This document shows positions 14,719 through 22,794 of a DNA stretch of 64,000 nucleotides, one piece after another. Each line of letters starts with the position of its first letter. Within the stretch, counting starts at the first letter, position 1. The translations under genes were made by a program, and so were the position numbers. The notes beneath the pieces are model-generated. The model was not told the DNA's origin and made no database searches. It worked only from the letters and a program-made list of their open reading frames with translations. The DNA lies in NCBI GenBank assembly GCA_019115085.1, contig DXEF01000034.1, positions 1-64,000 of the forward strand. Direction: 5' to 3'. This DNA comes from Candidatus Agathobaculum pullicola. Its GTDB lineage: Bacteria > Bacillota > Clostridia > Oscillospirales > Butyricicoccaceae.

Positions 14719-15972
14719 ATGGACAAGATTACCGCCGCCTTGGTTGGCGGCCTGTTTGACGAGGGCGGTTTTTCCGCCTATGCGCGTCCGGTGCTGTTCG
14801 GTACGGCGGGCGATACGGTGCGGGACGAGCTGCCCGATGCCGTGGATGCGTGCCACTTTGTGCATGACGAGCGGGAGCCTGCGCTGGCGGGTGCGGAGAG
14901 CATCGCGCTGACCGAGGGAAGCCGTTTCGCGGCGCTCAGCAATCTGCCGGAGAGCGAGCAGGTACTGGTGGTTGCCGCGCCGTTTGTGCTGGTCGAGGAT
15001 GACGCGCTGACCCATCTGGTCGAGACGCATGTGACGACCGGCTACGGCGTGAGCGTGCTGGTGGCGGAGCAGCAGGGCTTCGACGCGGAAGGTCAGCCTA
15101 TCCCGCGCGACACGCATTGCCTTGCCGCGATGTTCACCTATGAGATGCTGCAAAAGGCGCTGGCGGCGGGCGGTGATACGCTCGATGCGCTGGTGGAGGC
15201 GGCAGTGGCCGCAGGCGCACAGAAGGGCGTTGCCGTCACCAACGAGATTGTCGAGATTTGCGACGGCGGCTCGGCCTATATCGCGTTTCGCGCGATGGCG
15301 AACCGCATTAACTTCACGCTGATCGACAAGGGTGTGCAGATCTTTGACCCGGCAAATACCTATATTGCGCCGGATGCCGAGATCGAGGCGGGCGCGACCA
15401 TCCTGCCCGGCTGCCATATCCGTCCGGGCTGCAAGGTCGGCGCGGGCGCGGTCATCGGCCCGAACTCCGTTCTGGAAAAGGCGGAGATCGGCGCGGGTAC
15501 GACGGTGAACAATTCTCAGGTGTATGAGTCCAAGATTGGCGCACACACTACGGTTGGGCCGTTTGCCTATGTTCGTCCGCAGTGCGTGGTGGGCGATGGC
15601 TGCCGTGTCGGCGACTTTGTCGAGCTAAAGAAGTCCACCATTGGCAACGGTACCAAGGTGTCGCACCTGACCTATATCGGCGACGCAACCGTTGGCGAGC
15701 GGGTCAATTTCGGCTGCGGCACGGTTGTAGTCAACTACGATGGGTATCATAAGTATCAGACTGTCATCGGAGACGATTGCTTCATCGGCTGCAATACCAA
15801 TCTGGTTTCGCCTGTCACGTTGGGCGACCGCGCGTTCACCGCGGCCGGCGCTACCGTGACCAAGGATGTGCCGGCAGGCGCGCTGGCAGTGGCCCGTGCG
15901 CGGCAGACCACCCTCGAGGGCTGGAACGACCGCCGTCGCGCGGCACATGAAAAAGAGCAAAATAAAAAGTAA
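14719..15972 (+). CDS. glmU: GlmU-like protein: intact acetyltransferase, degenerate uridyltransferase domain
   Basis: 417 residues, shorter than usual GlmU (about 455). The C-terminal half (about 215-417) is a left-handed beta-helix with the acetyltransferase site: [28 protein letters not shown] (the catalytic histidine, His363 of E. coli GlmU), [11 protein letters not shown]. It would make GlcNAc-1-P from GlcN-1-P. The N-terminal domain lacks the LAAGxGTRM loop (here VGGLFDEGG), the metal-binding GD (here AAP), and the Asn-Asp-Arg segment near its end. Start MDKITAAL at 14719 was chosen since GGAAGGA precedes it and it aligns to GlmU starts; ATG 14695 lacks an RBS. The neighbour prs supplies PRPP; UDP-GlcNAc formation would need another uridyltransferase. 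Confidence 0.85.
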   Translation: MDKITAALVGGLFDEGGFSAYARPVLFGTAGDTVRDELPDAVDACHFVHDEREPALAGAESIALTEGSRFAALSNLPESEQVLVVAAPFVLVEDDALTHLVETHVTTGYGVSVLVAEQQGFDAEGQPIPRDTHCLAAMFTYEMLQKALAAGGDTLDALVEAAVAAGAQKGVAVTNEIVEICDGGSAYIAFRAMANRINFTLIDKGVQIFDPANTYIAPDAEIEAGATILPGCHIRPGCKVGAGAVIGPNSVLEKAEIGAGTTVNNSQVYESKIGAHTTVGPFAYVRPQCVVGDGCRVGDFVELKKSTIGNGTKVSHLTYIGDATVGERVNFGCGTVVVNYDGYHKYQTVIGDDCFIGCNTNLVSPVTLGDRAFTAAGATVTKDVPAGALAVARARQTTLEGWNDRRRAAHEKEQNKK

Positions 15973-16019
15973 AAATAGAAAAACGGGATAAATTCTATCA
16001 TTATGACGGAGGCTTACCA

Positions 16020-16979
16020 ATGATTTCTCACGGAAAAAATATTAAAATTTTCTCCGGCAACTCTCACCCCGCACTGGCAATGCAGATTGCATCCGCACTC
16101 GGTTTGCCGATCGGCAAGGCGGCGATTTCCACCTTCGCGGACGGCGAAATCTCGGTTTCCATTTCCGAGTCCGTGCGCGGTTCGGACGTGTTCCTGGTAC
16201 AGTCCACCTGCGGCCCGGTCAACAACAACCTGATGGAGCTGCTCATTATGATCGACTCCTGCAAGCGCGCGTCTGCCGGCCGTATCACGGCGGTTATCCC
16301 TTATTTCGGCTATGCGCGGCAGGATCGCAAGAGCAAGGCGCGCGATCCGATTTCGGCCAAGCTGGTTGCCAACCTCATCACTGCGGCGGGCGCGGACCGT
16401 GTGCTGACCATGGATCTGCATGCTGCGCAGATTCAGGGCTTTTTTGATATCCCGGTGGACAATATGCTCGGCTCTTCCGTGCTGATTCCGTATATTGCGG
16501 GCAAGTTCGGTGTCGGTACGGATGATACGGTTATCGTCTCTCCCGACCTTGGCTCGGTCACCCGCGCGCGCAAGTTCACCGAAAAGCTGGACATGCCGCT
16601 TGCCATCATTGATAAGCGCCGTCCGAAGGCGAATGTATCCGAGGTTATGAATATCATCGGCAATGTTGAGGGCAAGAAGTGTATTCTTGTGGACGACCTG
16701 ATCGACACGGCGGGAACGCTCGTGCATGCGGCGGATGCGCTGGTGGAAAAGGGCGGCGCGACAGAGGTTTATGCCTGCGCAACCCACGGCGTGCTGTCCG
16801 GCCCGGCAATTGAGCGGATTGCGAACAGCCCGATTAAAGAGCTGGCGATTCTGGATACCATCCCGTTGTCGAGCGAAAAGAAGCTGGACAAGATTAAGCT
16901 GCTGTCGGTGGCGCCGGTGCTCACGGAAGCCATCGCGCGCATCTACGAAGAGGTTTCGGTATCGACACTGTTCGACTGA
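16020..16979 (+). CDS. prs: Ribose-phosphate pyrophosphokinase
   Basis: 319 residues, standard length, RBS GGAGG. Landmarks: FSGNSHPALA, FADGEISVSI, the ATP/flexible-loop YARQDRKSKARDPISAKL (about residue 95), DLHAAQIQGFFDIP (about 130) and the PRPP-binding VDDLIDTAGTL (about 220). It converts ribose-5-phosphate and ATP to PRPP for purine, pyrimidine, His and Trp synthesis. The glmU-prs order is conserved in many Firmicutes. Confidence 0.97.
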   Translation: MISHGKNIKIFSGNSHPALAMQIASALGLPIGKAAISTFADGEISVSISESVRGSDVFLVQSTCGPVNNNLMELLIMIDSCKRASAGRITAVIPYFGYARQDRKSKARDPISAKLVANLITAAGADRVLTMDLHAAQIQGFFDIPVDNMLGSSVLIPYIAGKFGVGTDDTVIVSPDLGSVTRARKFTEKLDMPLAIIDKRRPKANVSEVMNIIGNVEGKKCILVDDLIDTAGTLVHAADALVEKGGATEVYACATHGVLSGPAIERIANSPIKELAILDTIPLSSEKKLDKIKLLSVAPVLTEAIARIYEEVSVSTLFD

Positions 16980-17007
16980 GACGGACGGATGATTTGACAA
17001 TTTTGAG

Positions 17008-17039
17008 GGGCGGACGACGGAGGCTCGTCCGCCCTTTTT
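17008..17039 (+). terminator. Terminator of glmU-prs
   Basis: GGGCGGACGA (17008-17017) pairs with TCGTCCGCCC (17025-17034), followed by TTTTT. Confidence 0.93.
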
Positions 17040-17093
17040 CTCTATCCGGCAGCAAATGGCGGTCGGAAAAATACGGAAAAGCGAGGAACAGGC

Positions 17094-17879
17094 ATGAAGC
17101 TTCTCACGGTAGGCGATGTGGTCGGTGAGGCCGGTATCGATACTCTGCACGCGCTGCTGCGCCGGGTCAAACGCGCGCACAGCGTGGATTTTGTGATTGT
17201 CAACGGAGAAAATGCTGCCGGACGCGGCATTACCCCCAAACAGGCGGATGATATTTTTGCTGCGGGAGCGGATGTGATTACGCTTGGCAACCATGTGTTT
17301 GCCAAGCAGCAGATCGCGTCCTATCTGGATGAGCGGCAGGACATTTTGCGCCCGGCCAATCTGGCGCCGCAAAGCCCGGGGCAGGGCTGGGGGATTTACG
17401 GCGGCCCGCAGGGTCTGCGCCTGCTGGTGATGAATCTGATTGGCCGATGTGATATGCCTTACGGGCCGGACAATCCGTTTTTGTGCGCGGATAAGATTTT
17501 ACGCGAGGCGGAAGGGCGGTACGATATTGCGCTGGCGGAGATTCACGCGAACGCGACCAGCGAAAAGCTCGCGATGGGATATTATCTTGACGGTCGCTGC
17601 GCCGCCGTTTGGGGCACGCACACCCATGTGCAAACCGCGGACGAGCGCATCAACCCGAAAGGCTCGGGCTATATCACCGACTTAGGCATGACCGGTCCGA
17701 TTGTGTCCGTGCTGGGCGTGCGGGTGGAGCAGTCAATTGCGATGTTCCGTGGCGACCTGACTGAGTATTTCAAGACCGCGCCGGGTGACTGCGCACTGTC
17801 GGGTGCGGTGTTCGACCTTGGGCGGGACGACAAATGCACCTCGGTCACCCGCGTGTGGGAGCGCTGCGCGCAGCCGTAA
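17094..17879 (+). CDS. ymdB: YmdB-family metallophosphoesterase
   Basis: 261 residues. Metal-binding motifs of the TIGR00282/YmdB family are present: TVGDVVGEAG (residue about 5), VNGENAAGRGI (about 40), LGNHVF (about 63), and WGTHTHVQTADERI (about 175). YmdB acts on 2',3'-cyclic nucleotides or cyclic-di-type signals and affects biofilm and motility decisions in Bacillus; the substrate here is not established. RBS GCGAGGAACAGGC. Followed after 35 bp by a second, membrane-anchored phosphoesterase. Confidence 0.9.
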   Translation: MKLLTVGDVVGEAGIDTLHALLRRVKRAHSVDFVIVNGENAAGRGITPKQADDIFAAGADVITLGNHVFAKQQIASYLDERQDILRPANLAPQSPGQGWGIYGGPQGLRLLVMNLIGRCDMPYGPDNPFLCADKILREAEGRYDIALAEIHANATSEKLAMGYYLDGRCAAVWGTHTHVQTADERINPKGSGYITDLGMTGPIVSVLGVRVEQSIAMFRGDLTEYFKTAPGDCALSGAVFDLGRDDKCTSVTRVWERCAQP

Positions 17880-17914
17880 AAACGGCAAACGGTTAGCCGG
17901 AAAGGAGGCGGCGT

Positions 17915-19096
17915 ATGATTGCGATTTTTCTCGCCCCGGTTTATATCTTATTGAATTTGTATCTGGCGCGCTGGGTGCTGCGCTGGACGGGCGCATGCCA
18001 TCATTTGTGCGGCACAAAGGCGTTCCGCGCGGCGTTTATCGTCCTTTATGTGCTGGTTGCGTCCGCGCCGCTGACCGGCTTTCTGGTGGGGTCGCCGTAT
18101 CCTCTGCGGCAATTTCTGCTACAGGTCGGCAACTACTGGCTTGGGTGGGTGCTGTATCTGGTGCTGGCCGTTTTGGCGGTCGAACTGGCGCTGGCTGTGA
18201 TACGTCGCGCGCGCGGTAAAGATTTTGAACAAATGCAGCAGGTGCGGCGTGTGCAGGGCGGCGTGGCGCTGCTGCTCGTGTGTATGGTCAGTTTTTACGG
18301 CATGGCGCATGCGAAGCGGCTCTATGTGACCGATTACGATGTGACGCTGCAAGGCGCAGGCGAGGATATGACGGTAGCGCTGCTGGCTGATCTTCATCTG
18401 GGGTATAGTACCGATCCGGCGTATATCGAGCAGGCGGTCGAGAAGATAAACAACATGCAGCCTGATTTGGTGGTGGTTGCGGGAGATATTTTTGACAACG
18501 AATATGAGGCAGTTCCGGAACCCGAGCGTATCGCGGCGGCACTGGCGTCGCTTGACAGTACATATGGCGTCTATGCCTGCTGGGGCAACCATGATCTGTC
18601 CGAGCCGATTCTCGCGGGCTTTACCTGGGATACCGCGGATGCGGATAAGGACGACCCACGCATGATGGAATTTCTGGAGAAAGCCGGCATAACGCTGCTG
18701 GACGACCGGGCCGTGACACTGCCAAACGGTGTGCAGCTGGTCGGTCGGCGCGACCCGGCGCGCAGCAAGAAGCTGGCGGTCCAGCGGCTGAGCCCGGCGC
18801 AGCTGATTGAGCCGCTTGATTCAGCGCAGCCGATTTTTGTTATCGATCACCAGCCGAAAGAGCTGGAGGCGCTCGCGCAGGGGGGCGTGGACCTTGTGCT
18901 GTCCGGACACACGCATGACGGACAGCTGTTTCCGGGCAACCTGATGATGCGTCTGCTGTGGGGCAACGCCTGCGGCTGCGAGCGGATTGGGGGGATGACC
19001 TCGGTCGTGACTAGTGGCCTTGGTGTGTGGGGACCGGATATGCGCGTCGGCACACGCAGCGAGGTGGTCCGTCTTTCTGTGCATTTTTCAGAATAA
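17915..19096 (+). CDS. Membrane-anchored metallophosphoesterase (YkuE/YaeI-like)
   Basis: 393 residues, RBS AAAGGAGGCGG. Four N-terminal hydrophobic segments (about 1-22, 38-60, 66-98, 108-128) precede a calcineurin-like phosphoesterase domain with LLADLHLGY (residue about 150), VVAGDIFDNE (about 190), WGNHD (about 225), DHQP and SGHTHDGQLFPGN (about 330). These bind two metals. Relatives hydrolyse UDP-diacylglucosamine or phospho-lipids; the substrate is unknown here. Likely an operon with ymdB. Confidence 0.88.
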   Translation: MIAIFLAPVYILLNLYLARWVLRWTGACHHLCGTKAFRAAFIVLYVLVASAPLTGFLVGSPYPLRQFLLQVGNYWLGWVLYLVLAVLAVELALAVIRRARGKDFEQMQQVRRVQGGVALLLVCMVSFYGMAHAKRLYVTDYDVTLQGAGEDMTVALLADLHLGYSTDPAYIEQAVEKINNMQPDLVVVAGDIFDNEYEAVPEPERIAAALASLDSTYGVYACWGNHDLSEPILAGFTWDTADADKDDPRMMEFLEKAGITLLDDRAVTLPNGVQLVGRRDPARSKKLAVQRLSPAQLIEPLDSAQPIFVIDHQPKELEALAQGGVDLVLSGHTHDGQLFPGNLMMRLLWGNACGCERIGGMTSVVTSGLGVWGPDMRVGTRSEVVRLSVHFSE

Positions 19097-19202
19097 TGCA
19101 CGGAGGACAAGCGTCCGTGTGGGAAAAACAGAGAAAAGCAAGGGGGTCTTTTGTACATTTTGCAAGGAGTTGTATAATAACTTGCAAAAATGCGAAAATT
19201 TG

Positions 19203-19289
19203 TTGACGGGACACCCGGTTTTGCAGTATGCTATAAATGAAGAATAATTGGCCTGATTGCATATATGGTGATGAGGCCTTGCATCAGGC
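19203..19289 (+). promoter_or_regulatory. Promoter and leader hairpin of the DUF4914 gene
   Basis: TTGACG (19203-19208), 18 bp, TATGCT (19227-19232); an overlapping TATAAA follows at 19232. The transcript then forms a hairpin GCCTGAT(T)GC (19251-19260) with GCATCAGGC (19281-19289). No gene is visible in the rest of 19097-19344. Confidence 0.5.
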
Positions 19290-19344
19290 ACACCGATGGA
19301 TGCTTGGGAAGGGCGCCGGCGGTGTGGAAGGAGGAAACAAATAG

Positions 19345-21219
19345 ATGAACTCGTTGCTCAACAAATTCACTTTCACGGACGAGCTGAAAGATGTGCTCGA
19401 AAACTGTAAAGGCGTGTCGGTTCCAACCAGCAAGGCGGAGCTGTACGACATGGTATTCGGACCGGAGCATGCGGACGTGTACGACGTTGTCTTTGACGTG
19501 CCGGGGAGGGGGCCGGTCAAGGAAGCGGACGTTACACACTGTAAGAACGGCGCGTCGGTCAATTTCGTGGAGGATTATATGCGCCGCCGCGAGCCGGACT
19601 GCATGCGTATCGCGGACGACAAGCCGACCGATAAAAAGCGCTTTGCTGATGTATACGGCTATCCCTTTGCTGACCTGCGCCGCGAGACCATGGAATGGTT
19701 CAAGACGCAGGAGCTGATTGTCATGCCCTTTAATTCGGGCGGCAACATCTATGGCTACGGTTCTATGCTGGTTTGCCCCAAGCAGTGCGCGTTCTTTGCG
19801 TTTGCGCTGGCACATTTGCAGGGCTTTGTCAATGCCGAGGAGAGCGAGGGCTATAAGCCGCGCGCCATCGTTTATGTTGCGCCTCCGTTCCGGCACACCC
19901 ATTTTGAAGGCAAGCAGGTGGTTGTGCACAACCGTCTGGATGACTGCCATGAGGTATTCTCCTACAACCTCTATCCCGGTCCGTCCGCAAAGAAGGGCGT
20001 TTACTCGGTGCTGCTGGATATCGGTGAGCAGGAAGGCTGGACCACCTGCCATACGTCCTGCGGCCGTCTGGTAACCCCGTATGAGAATGAAATGGTCATC
20101 ATGCACGAGGGTGCGTCCGGCGGCGGCAAGAGCGAAATGCTGCAGGACATTGCGCGCGAGCCGGACGGCCGCGTGCTGCTCTCGAAGAATACGGTTACGG
20201 GTGAGGAAACCTACCTCAACATGGGTGCAACCTGCGCAATCGAGCCGGTTTGCGACGATATGGCAACCTGCTATCCGCAGTTGCAAAACAATTCCGGCAA
20301 GCTGGTGCTGGTCGACGGTGAGGACGGCTGGTTCCTGCGCATGGACGGCGTAACGCACTACGGCTGCGACCCGGTGTACGAGCGCATCTGCACCGAGCCG
20401 AAGGAACCGCTCTGCTTCTTCAATATGGAAGGTCATGCGGGCGCAACGCTTCTGATCTGGGAGCATACGCTCGATTCCACCGGCAAGCCCTGCTCCAACC
20501 CGCGTGCGATTGTACCGCGTTGGGATGTGCCGCATATTGTTAAGGAGCCGGTGGAGATTGATGTGCGCTCGTTCGGCGTTCGTATGCCTCCTTCCACCCG
20601 CGAGAACCCGAACTACGGCATTATGGGCATGATGCACATTATTCCGCCCGCACTGGCATGGCTGTGGCGTCTGGTGGCGCCGCGCGGCTTTAACAATCCC
20701 TCGATTGTCACCGGCAACGAGCTTAAGAGTGAGGGCGTCGGTTCCTACTGGCCGTTTGCGACCGGCCAGCGTGTCAAGCAGGCCAATCTGCTGCTCGAAC
20801 AGATCATGAACAGCCCCAACACCCGCTATGTGCTCATTCCGAACCAGCATATTGGTGTGTACAAGGTCGGCTTTGCGGCCGAATGGATCTCCCGTGAGTA
20901 TCTGGCACGTCACGGCGGTGCAAAGATTCGCCGCGAGCATCTGGAGCCTGCCCGCTGCCCGCTGCTTGGCTACGCGATGAAGGATATGACTATTGACGGT
21001 CAGCGTATCCGTTCCAAGTATCTGCGCGTCGAGACGCAGGACCGTGTTGGTGAGGAAGGGTATGACGCAGGCGCGAAGATCCTGACCGACTTCTTCTGCA
21101 AGGAGCTGGAAAAGTTCAATACGCCTGAGCTTGACCCGCGCGGCAAGCAGATCATCGACTGCTTCATGAATCACGGTACGCTTGAGGATTTTGAAGCGAT
21201 TACGCCAACCAATCTGTAA
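19345..21219 (+). CDS. DUF4914-family P-loop protein (PEPCK-like)
   Basis: 624 residues, RBS GGAAGGAGG. The C-terminal two-thirds holds a kinase-type P-loop EGASGGGKSEM (K262, S263) and looks like the phosphoenolpyruvate carboxykinase/HPr-kinase superfamily fold; landmarks include NSGGNIYGYGSM (about 130), APPFRHTHFEGKQVV (about 185), DGEDGWFLRMDG (about 325) and NPNYGIMGMMHIIPP (about 420). The reaction is unknown. The regular codon use and strong RBS suggest substantial expression. Monocistronic with its own terminator. Confidence 0.8.
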   Translation: MNSLLNKFTFTDELKDVLENCKGVSVPTSKAELYDMVFGPEHADVYDVVFDVPGRGPVKEADVTHCKNGASVNFVEDYMRRREPDCMRIADDKPTDKKRFADVYGYPFADLRRETMEWFKTQELIVMPFNSGGNIYGYGSMLVCPKQCAFFAFALAHLQGFVNAEESEGYKPRAIVYVAPPFRHTHFEGKQVVVHNRLDDCHEVFSYNLYPGPSAKKGVYSVLLDIGEQEGWTTCHTSCGRLVTPYENEMVIMHEGASGGGKSEMLQDIAREPDGRVLLSKNTVTGEETYLNMGATCAIEPVCDDMATCYPQLQNNSGKLVLVDGEDGWFLRMDGVTHYGCDPVYERICTEPKEPLCFFNMEGHAGATLLIWEHTLDSTGKPCSNPRAIVPRWDVPHIVKEPVEIDVRSFGVRMPPSTRENPNYGIMGMMHIIPPALAWLWRLVAPRGFNNPSIVTGNELKSEGVGSYWPFATGQRVKQANLLLEQIMNSPNTRYVLIPNQHIGVYKVGFAAEWISREYLARHGGAKIRREHLEPARCPLLGYAMKDMTIDGQRIRSKYLRVETQDRVGEEGYDAGAKILTDFFCKELEKFNTPELDPRGKQIIDCFMNHGTLEDFEAITPTNL

Positions 21220-21241
21220 TCCGTCGGCTGAGATAACACAA

Positions 21242-21269
21242 AAAAACCGCTCCTGAAGGAGCGGTTTTT
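21242..21269. terminator. Bidirectional terminator between DUF4914 gene and trmO
   Basis: AAAAACCGCTCC (21242-21253) pairs with GGAGCGGTTTTT (21258-21269), loop TGAA. A-run on one side and T-run on the other serve both convergent genes. Confidence 0.93.
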
Positions 21270-21274
21270 CTGTG

Positions 21275-21964
21275 TTATGGGGCAGGGATGATATCCTGCA
21301 CGGTCAGGGTGTCGCCCTCGACCGAAAAACGCACCTCGCAGCCCGCAAACGGAAATCCGTAGACGCGGCCCGGCTCGTGTTGGTAGCCCGGTCGCGGGTC
21401 CTGCGCAAGGATGGCGAGCAGCGCATCGCGCCGTCCGGCGGGTAGGCGGATGAGCAGTTCTTCGGTGCAGCACACCTGCAGCACACCGTCGCGGTTTTGC
21501 AGGGCAAAGCCGCCGGTGGCGTCCGGATGCGCGTCGGTGTAGGCCAGATAGGGCTTGATGTCGAAAATCGGCGTGCCGCCCATCAGGTCAGCGCCTGAAA
21601 TGTGCAGCACCGGCCCGTCCGGTGTGTGCAGCTCCACCCGATCAAGCCGCACGGAGGACAGCCCGATCGCGTTGGGACGAAAAGGAGAGCGCGTGGCGAA
21701 CACACCCATGCGTCGGTTGCCGCCCAGCTTGGGCGGGCGCACGGTGGGCGACCAGCCGTCGCGTACGGCCTCGGAAAACTGCCAGATGAGCCAGAGATGG
21801 GAAAAGCCATCAATGCCGCGCAGCGCGTCCGCATTGCGGTATTCCGGCTCGAATACGATGTGTGCGGGCGCGTCGGCCAGCCCGCTTTGCCGTGGGATAC
21901 CGAATTTGGTCGGAAAATCGCTGCGAATGCGCGCGATGATATGCAGGGGGACGGTTTGGGACAT
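21275..21964 (-). CDS. trmO: tRNA (t6A37) N6-methyltransferase TrmO
   Basis: 229 residues, leftward. The TrmO/YaeB/VirR beta-barrel domain covers residues 8-140 (IARIRSDFPTKFGIPRQSG; GFSHLWLIWQF; RMGVFATRSPFRPNAIGLSSVRL region; PIFDIKPYLAYTD), followed by the usual C-terminal extension (YPF-type FPFAGCEVRF). It uses S-adenosylmethionine to methylate N6 of threonylcarbamoyladenosine 37 in threonine tRNAs. Start MSQTVPLHII at 21964 has AAAGGAAGG upstream. Confidence 0.92.
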   Translation of the reverse strand: MSQTVPLHIIARIRSDFPTKFGIPRQSGLADAPAHIVFEPEYRNADALRGIDGFSHLWLIWQFSEAVRDGWSPTVRPPKLGGNRRMGVFATRSPFRPNAIGLSSVRLDRVELHTPDGPVLHISGADLMGGTPIFDIKPYLAYTDAHPDATGGFALQNRDGVLQVCCTEELLIRLPAGRRDALLAILAQDPRPGYQHEPGRVYGFPFAGCEVRFSVEGDTLTVQDIIPAP

Positions 21965-22023
21965 AAACGACCTTCCTTTGCTGTTGATGTTTTCAGTATA
22001 GCATGTCTGTGCCGGGTGCGCAA

Positions 22024-22077
22024 TTCTTCCCGCTTTTACAGATTGTTAATGTATTGGCCAAGCAAAAGCGGTATAAT
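22024..22077 (+). promoter_or_regulatory. Promoter of the two-component operon, probably autoregulated
   Basis: TTTACA (22035-22040) and TTAATG (22046-22051) are 5 bp apart; 20 bp then lead to TATAAT (22072-22077). A weak third hexamer TTCTTC (22024-22029) keeps the 11-bp register. This is the same geometry as at the small RNA genes and htrA. Confidence 0.65.
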
Positions 22078-22110
22078 GAAAATATACTGATGAGAAAGCA
22101 GGGGTAAATT

Positions 22111-22791
22111 GTGGCGAAAAAGATACTCATCGTCGAAGACGAAGCAAATATCCGCGAGTTGCTGCGCCTGTATCTGGAGCGCGAAGGCTACGCGGTCATC
22201 GAAGCGGCAAACGGTGTGGAAGGCATCAAAATGTGGAAGTCCGAAAAGCCGGATATGCTGCTGCTGGATGTGATGATGCCGGTGATGGACGGCTGGGCGG
22301 TCTGTAAAGAGATTCGTGCGGAAAGCGATGTGCCGATCATCATGCTGACGGCTAAAGGCGAGACGGCCGACCGTGTTTCCGGCCTGGAGATGGGCGCGGA
22401 CGATTATATCGTCAAGCCGCTCGAGATGCCGGAGGTTATCGCGCGCGTGCGCGCGGTGTTCCGCCGCATGGCGCCGGATGATGCGCCCGAAAAGCTGACG
22501 TTTGACAATCTGGTGATTGACAAGCAGGCATACGACCTGATTATCAAGGGCAAGCGGGTGGACGCGCCGCCCAAGGAAATCGAGCTGTTGTATTACCTTG
22601 CCTCCAGCCCGAACCGCGTGTTCACGCGCGCGCAGCTGCTGGACGATGTGTGGGGGTTTGATTATTTCGGCGACACCCGCACGGTGGATGTACATGTCAA
22701 ACGCCTGCGCGAAAAGCTGGAGGGCGTTTCGGACAAATGGGAGGTCAAAACCGTTTGGGGCGTCGGCTATAAGTTTGAGACCAAGGAGTAA
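22111..22791 (+). CDS. OmpR/PhoB-family response regulator
   Basis: 226 residues, GTG start at 22111 after GCAGGGG. Receiver domain residues 1-120 with acidic pair E9-D10, phosphorylation site D53 (LLLDVMMPVMDG), T and K landmarks IIMLTAKGE and DYIVKPLE. Winged-helix domain about 130-226 (LLYYLASSPNRVFTRAQLLDDVWG, DVHVKRLREKLE). Such regulators bind direct repeats with 11-bp period. Its gene is 3 bp before the kinase. The shared repeats upstream of its own promoter, htrA and three small RNA genes suggest these as targets. Confidence 0.95.
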   Translation: MAKKILIVEDEANIRELLRLYLEREGYAVIEAANGVEGIKMWKSEKPDMLLLDVMMPVMDGWAVCKEIRAESDVPIIMLTAKGETADRVSGLEMGADDYIVKPLEMPEVIARVRAVFRRMAPDDAPEKLTFDNLVIDKQAYDLIIKGKRVDAPPKEIELLYYLASSPNRVFTRAQLLDDVWGFDYFGDTRTVDVHVKRLREKLEGVSDKWEVKTVWGVGYKFETKE

Positions 22792-22794
22792 ACT

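Noticed and set aside
19231..21174. 647-codon minus frame opposite the DUF4914 gene
   Set aside because: Arg/His/Leu-rich translation typical of an antisense shadow; no motifs.
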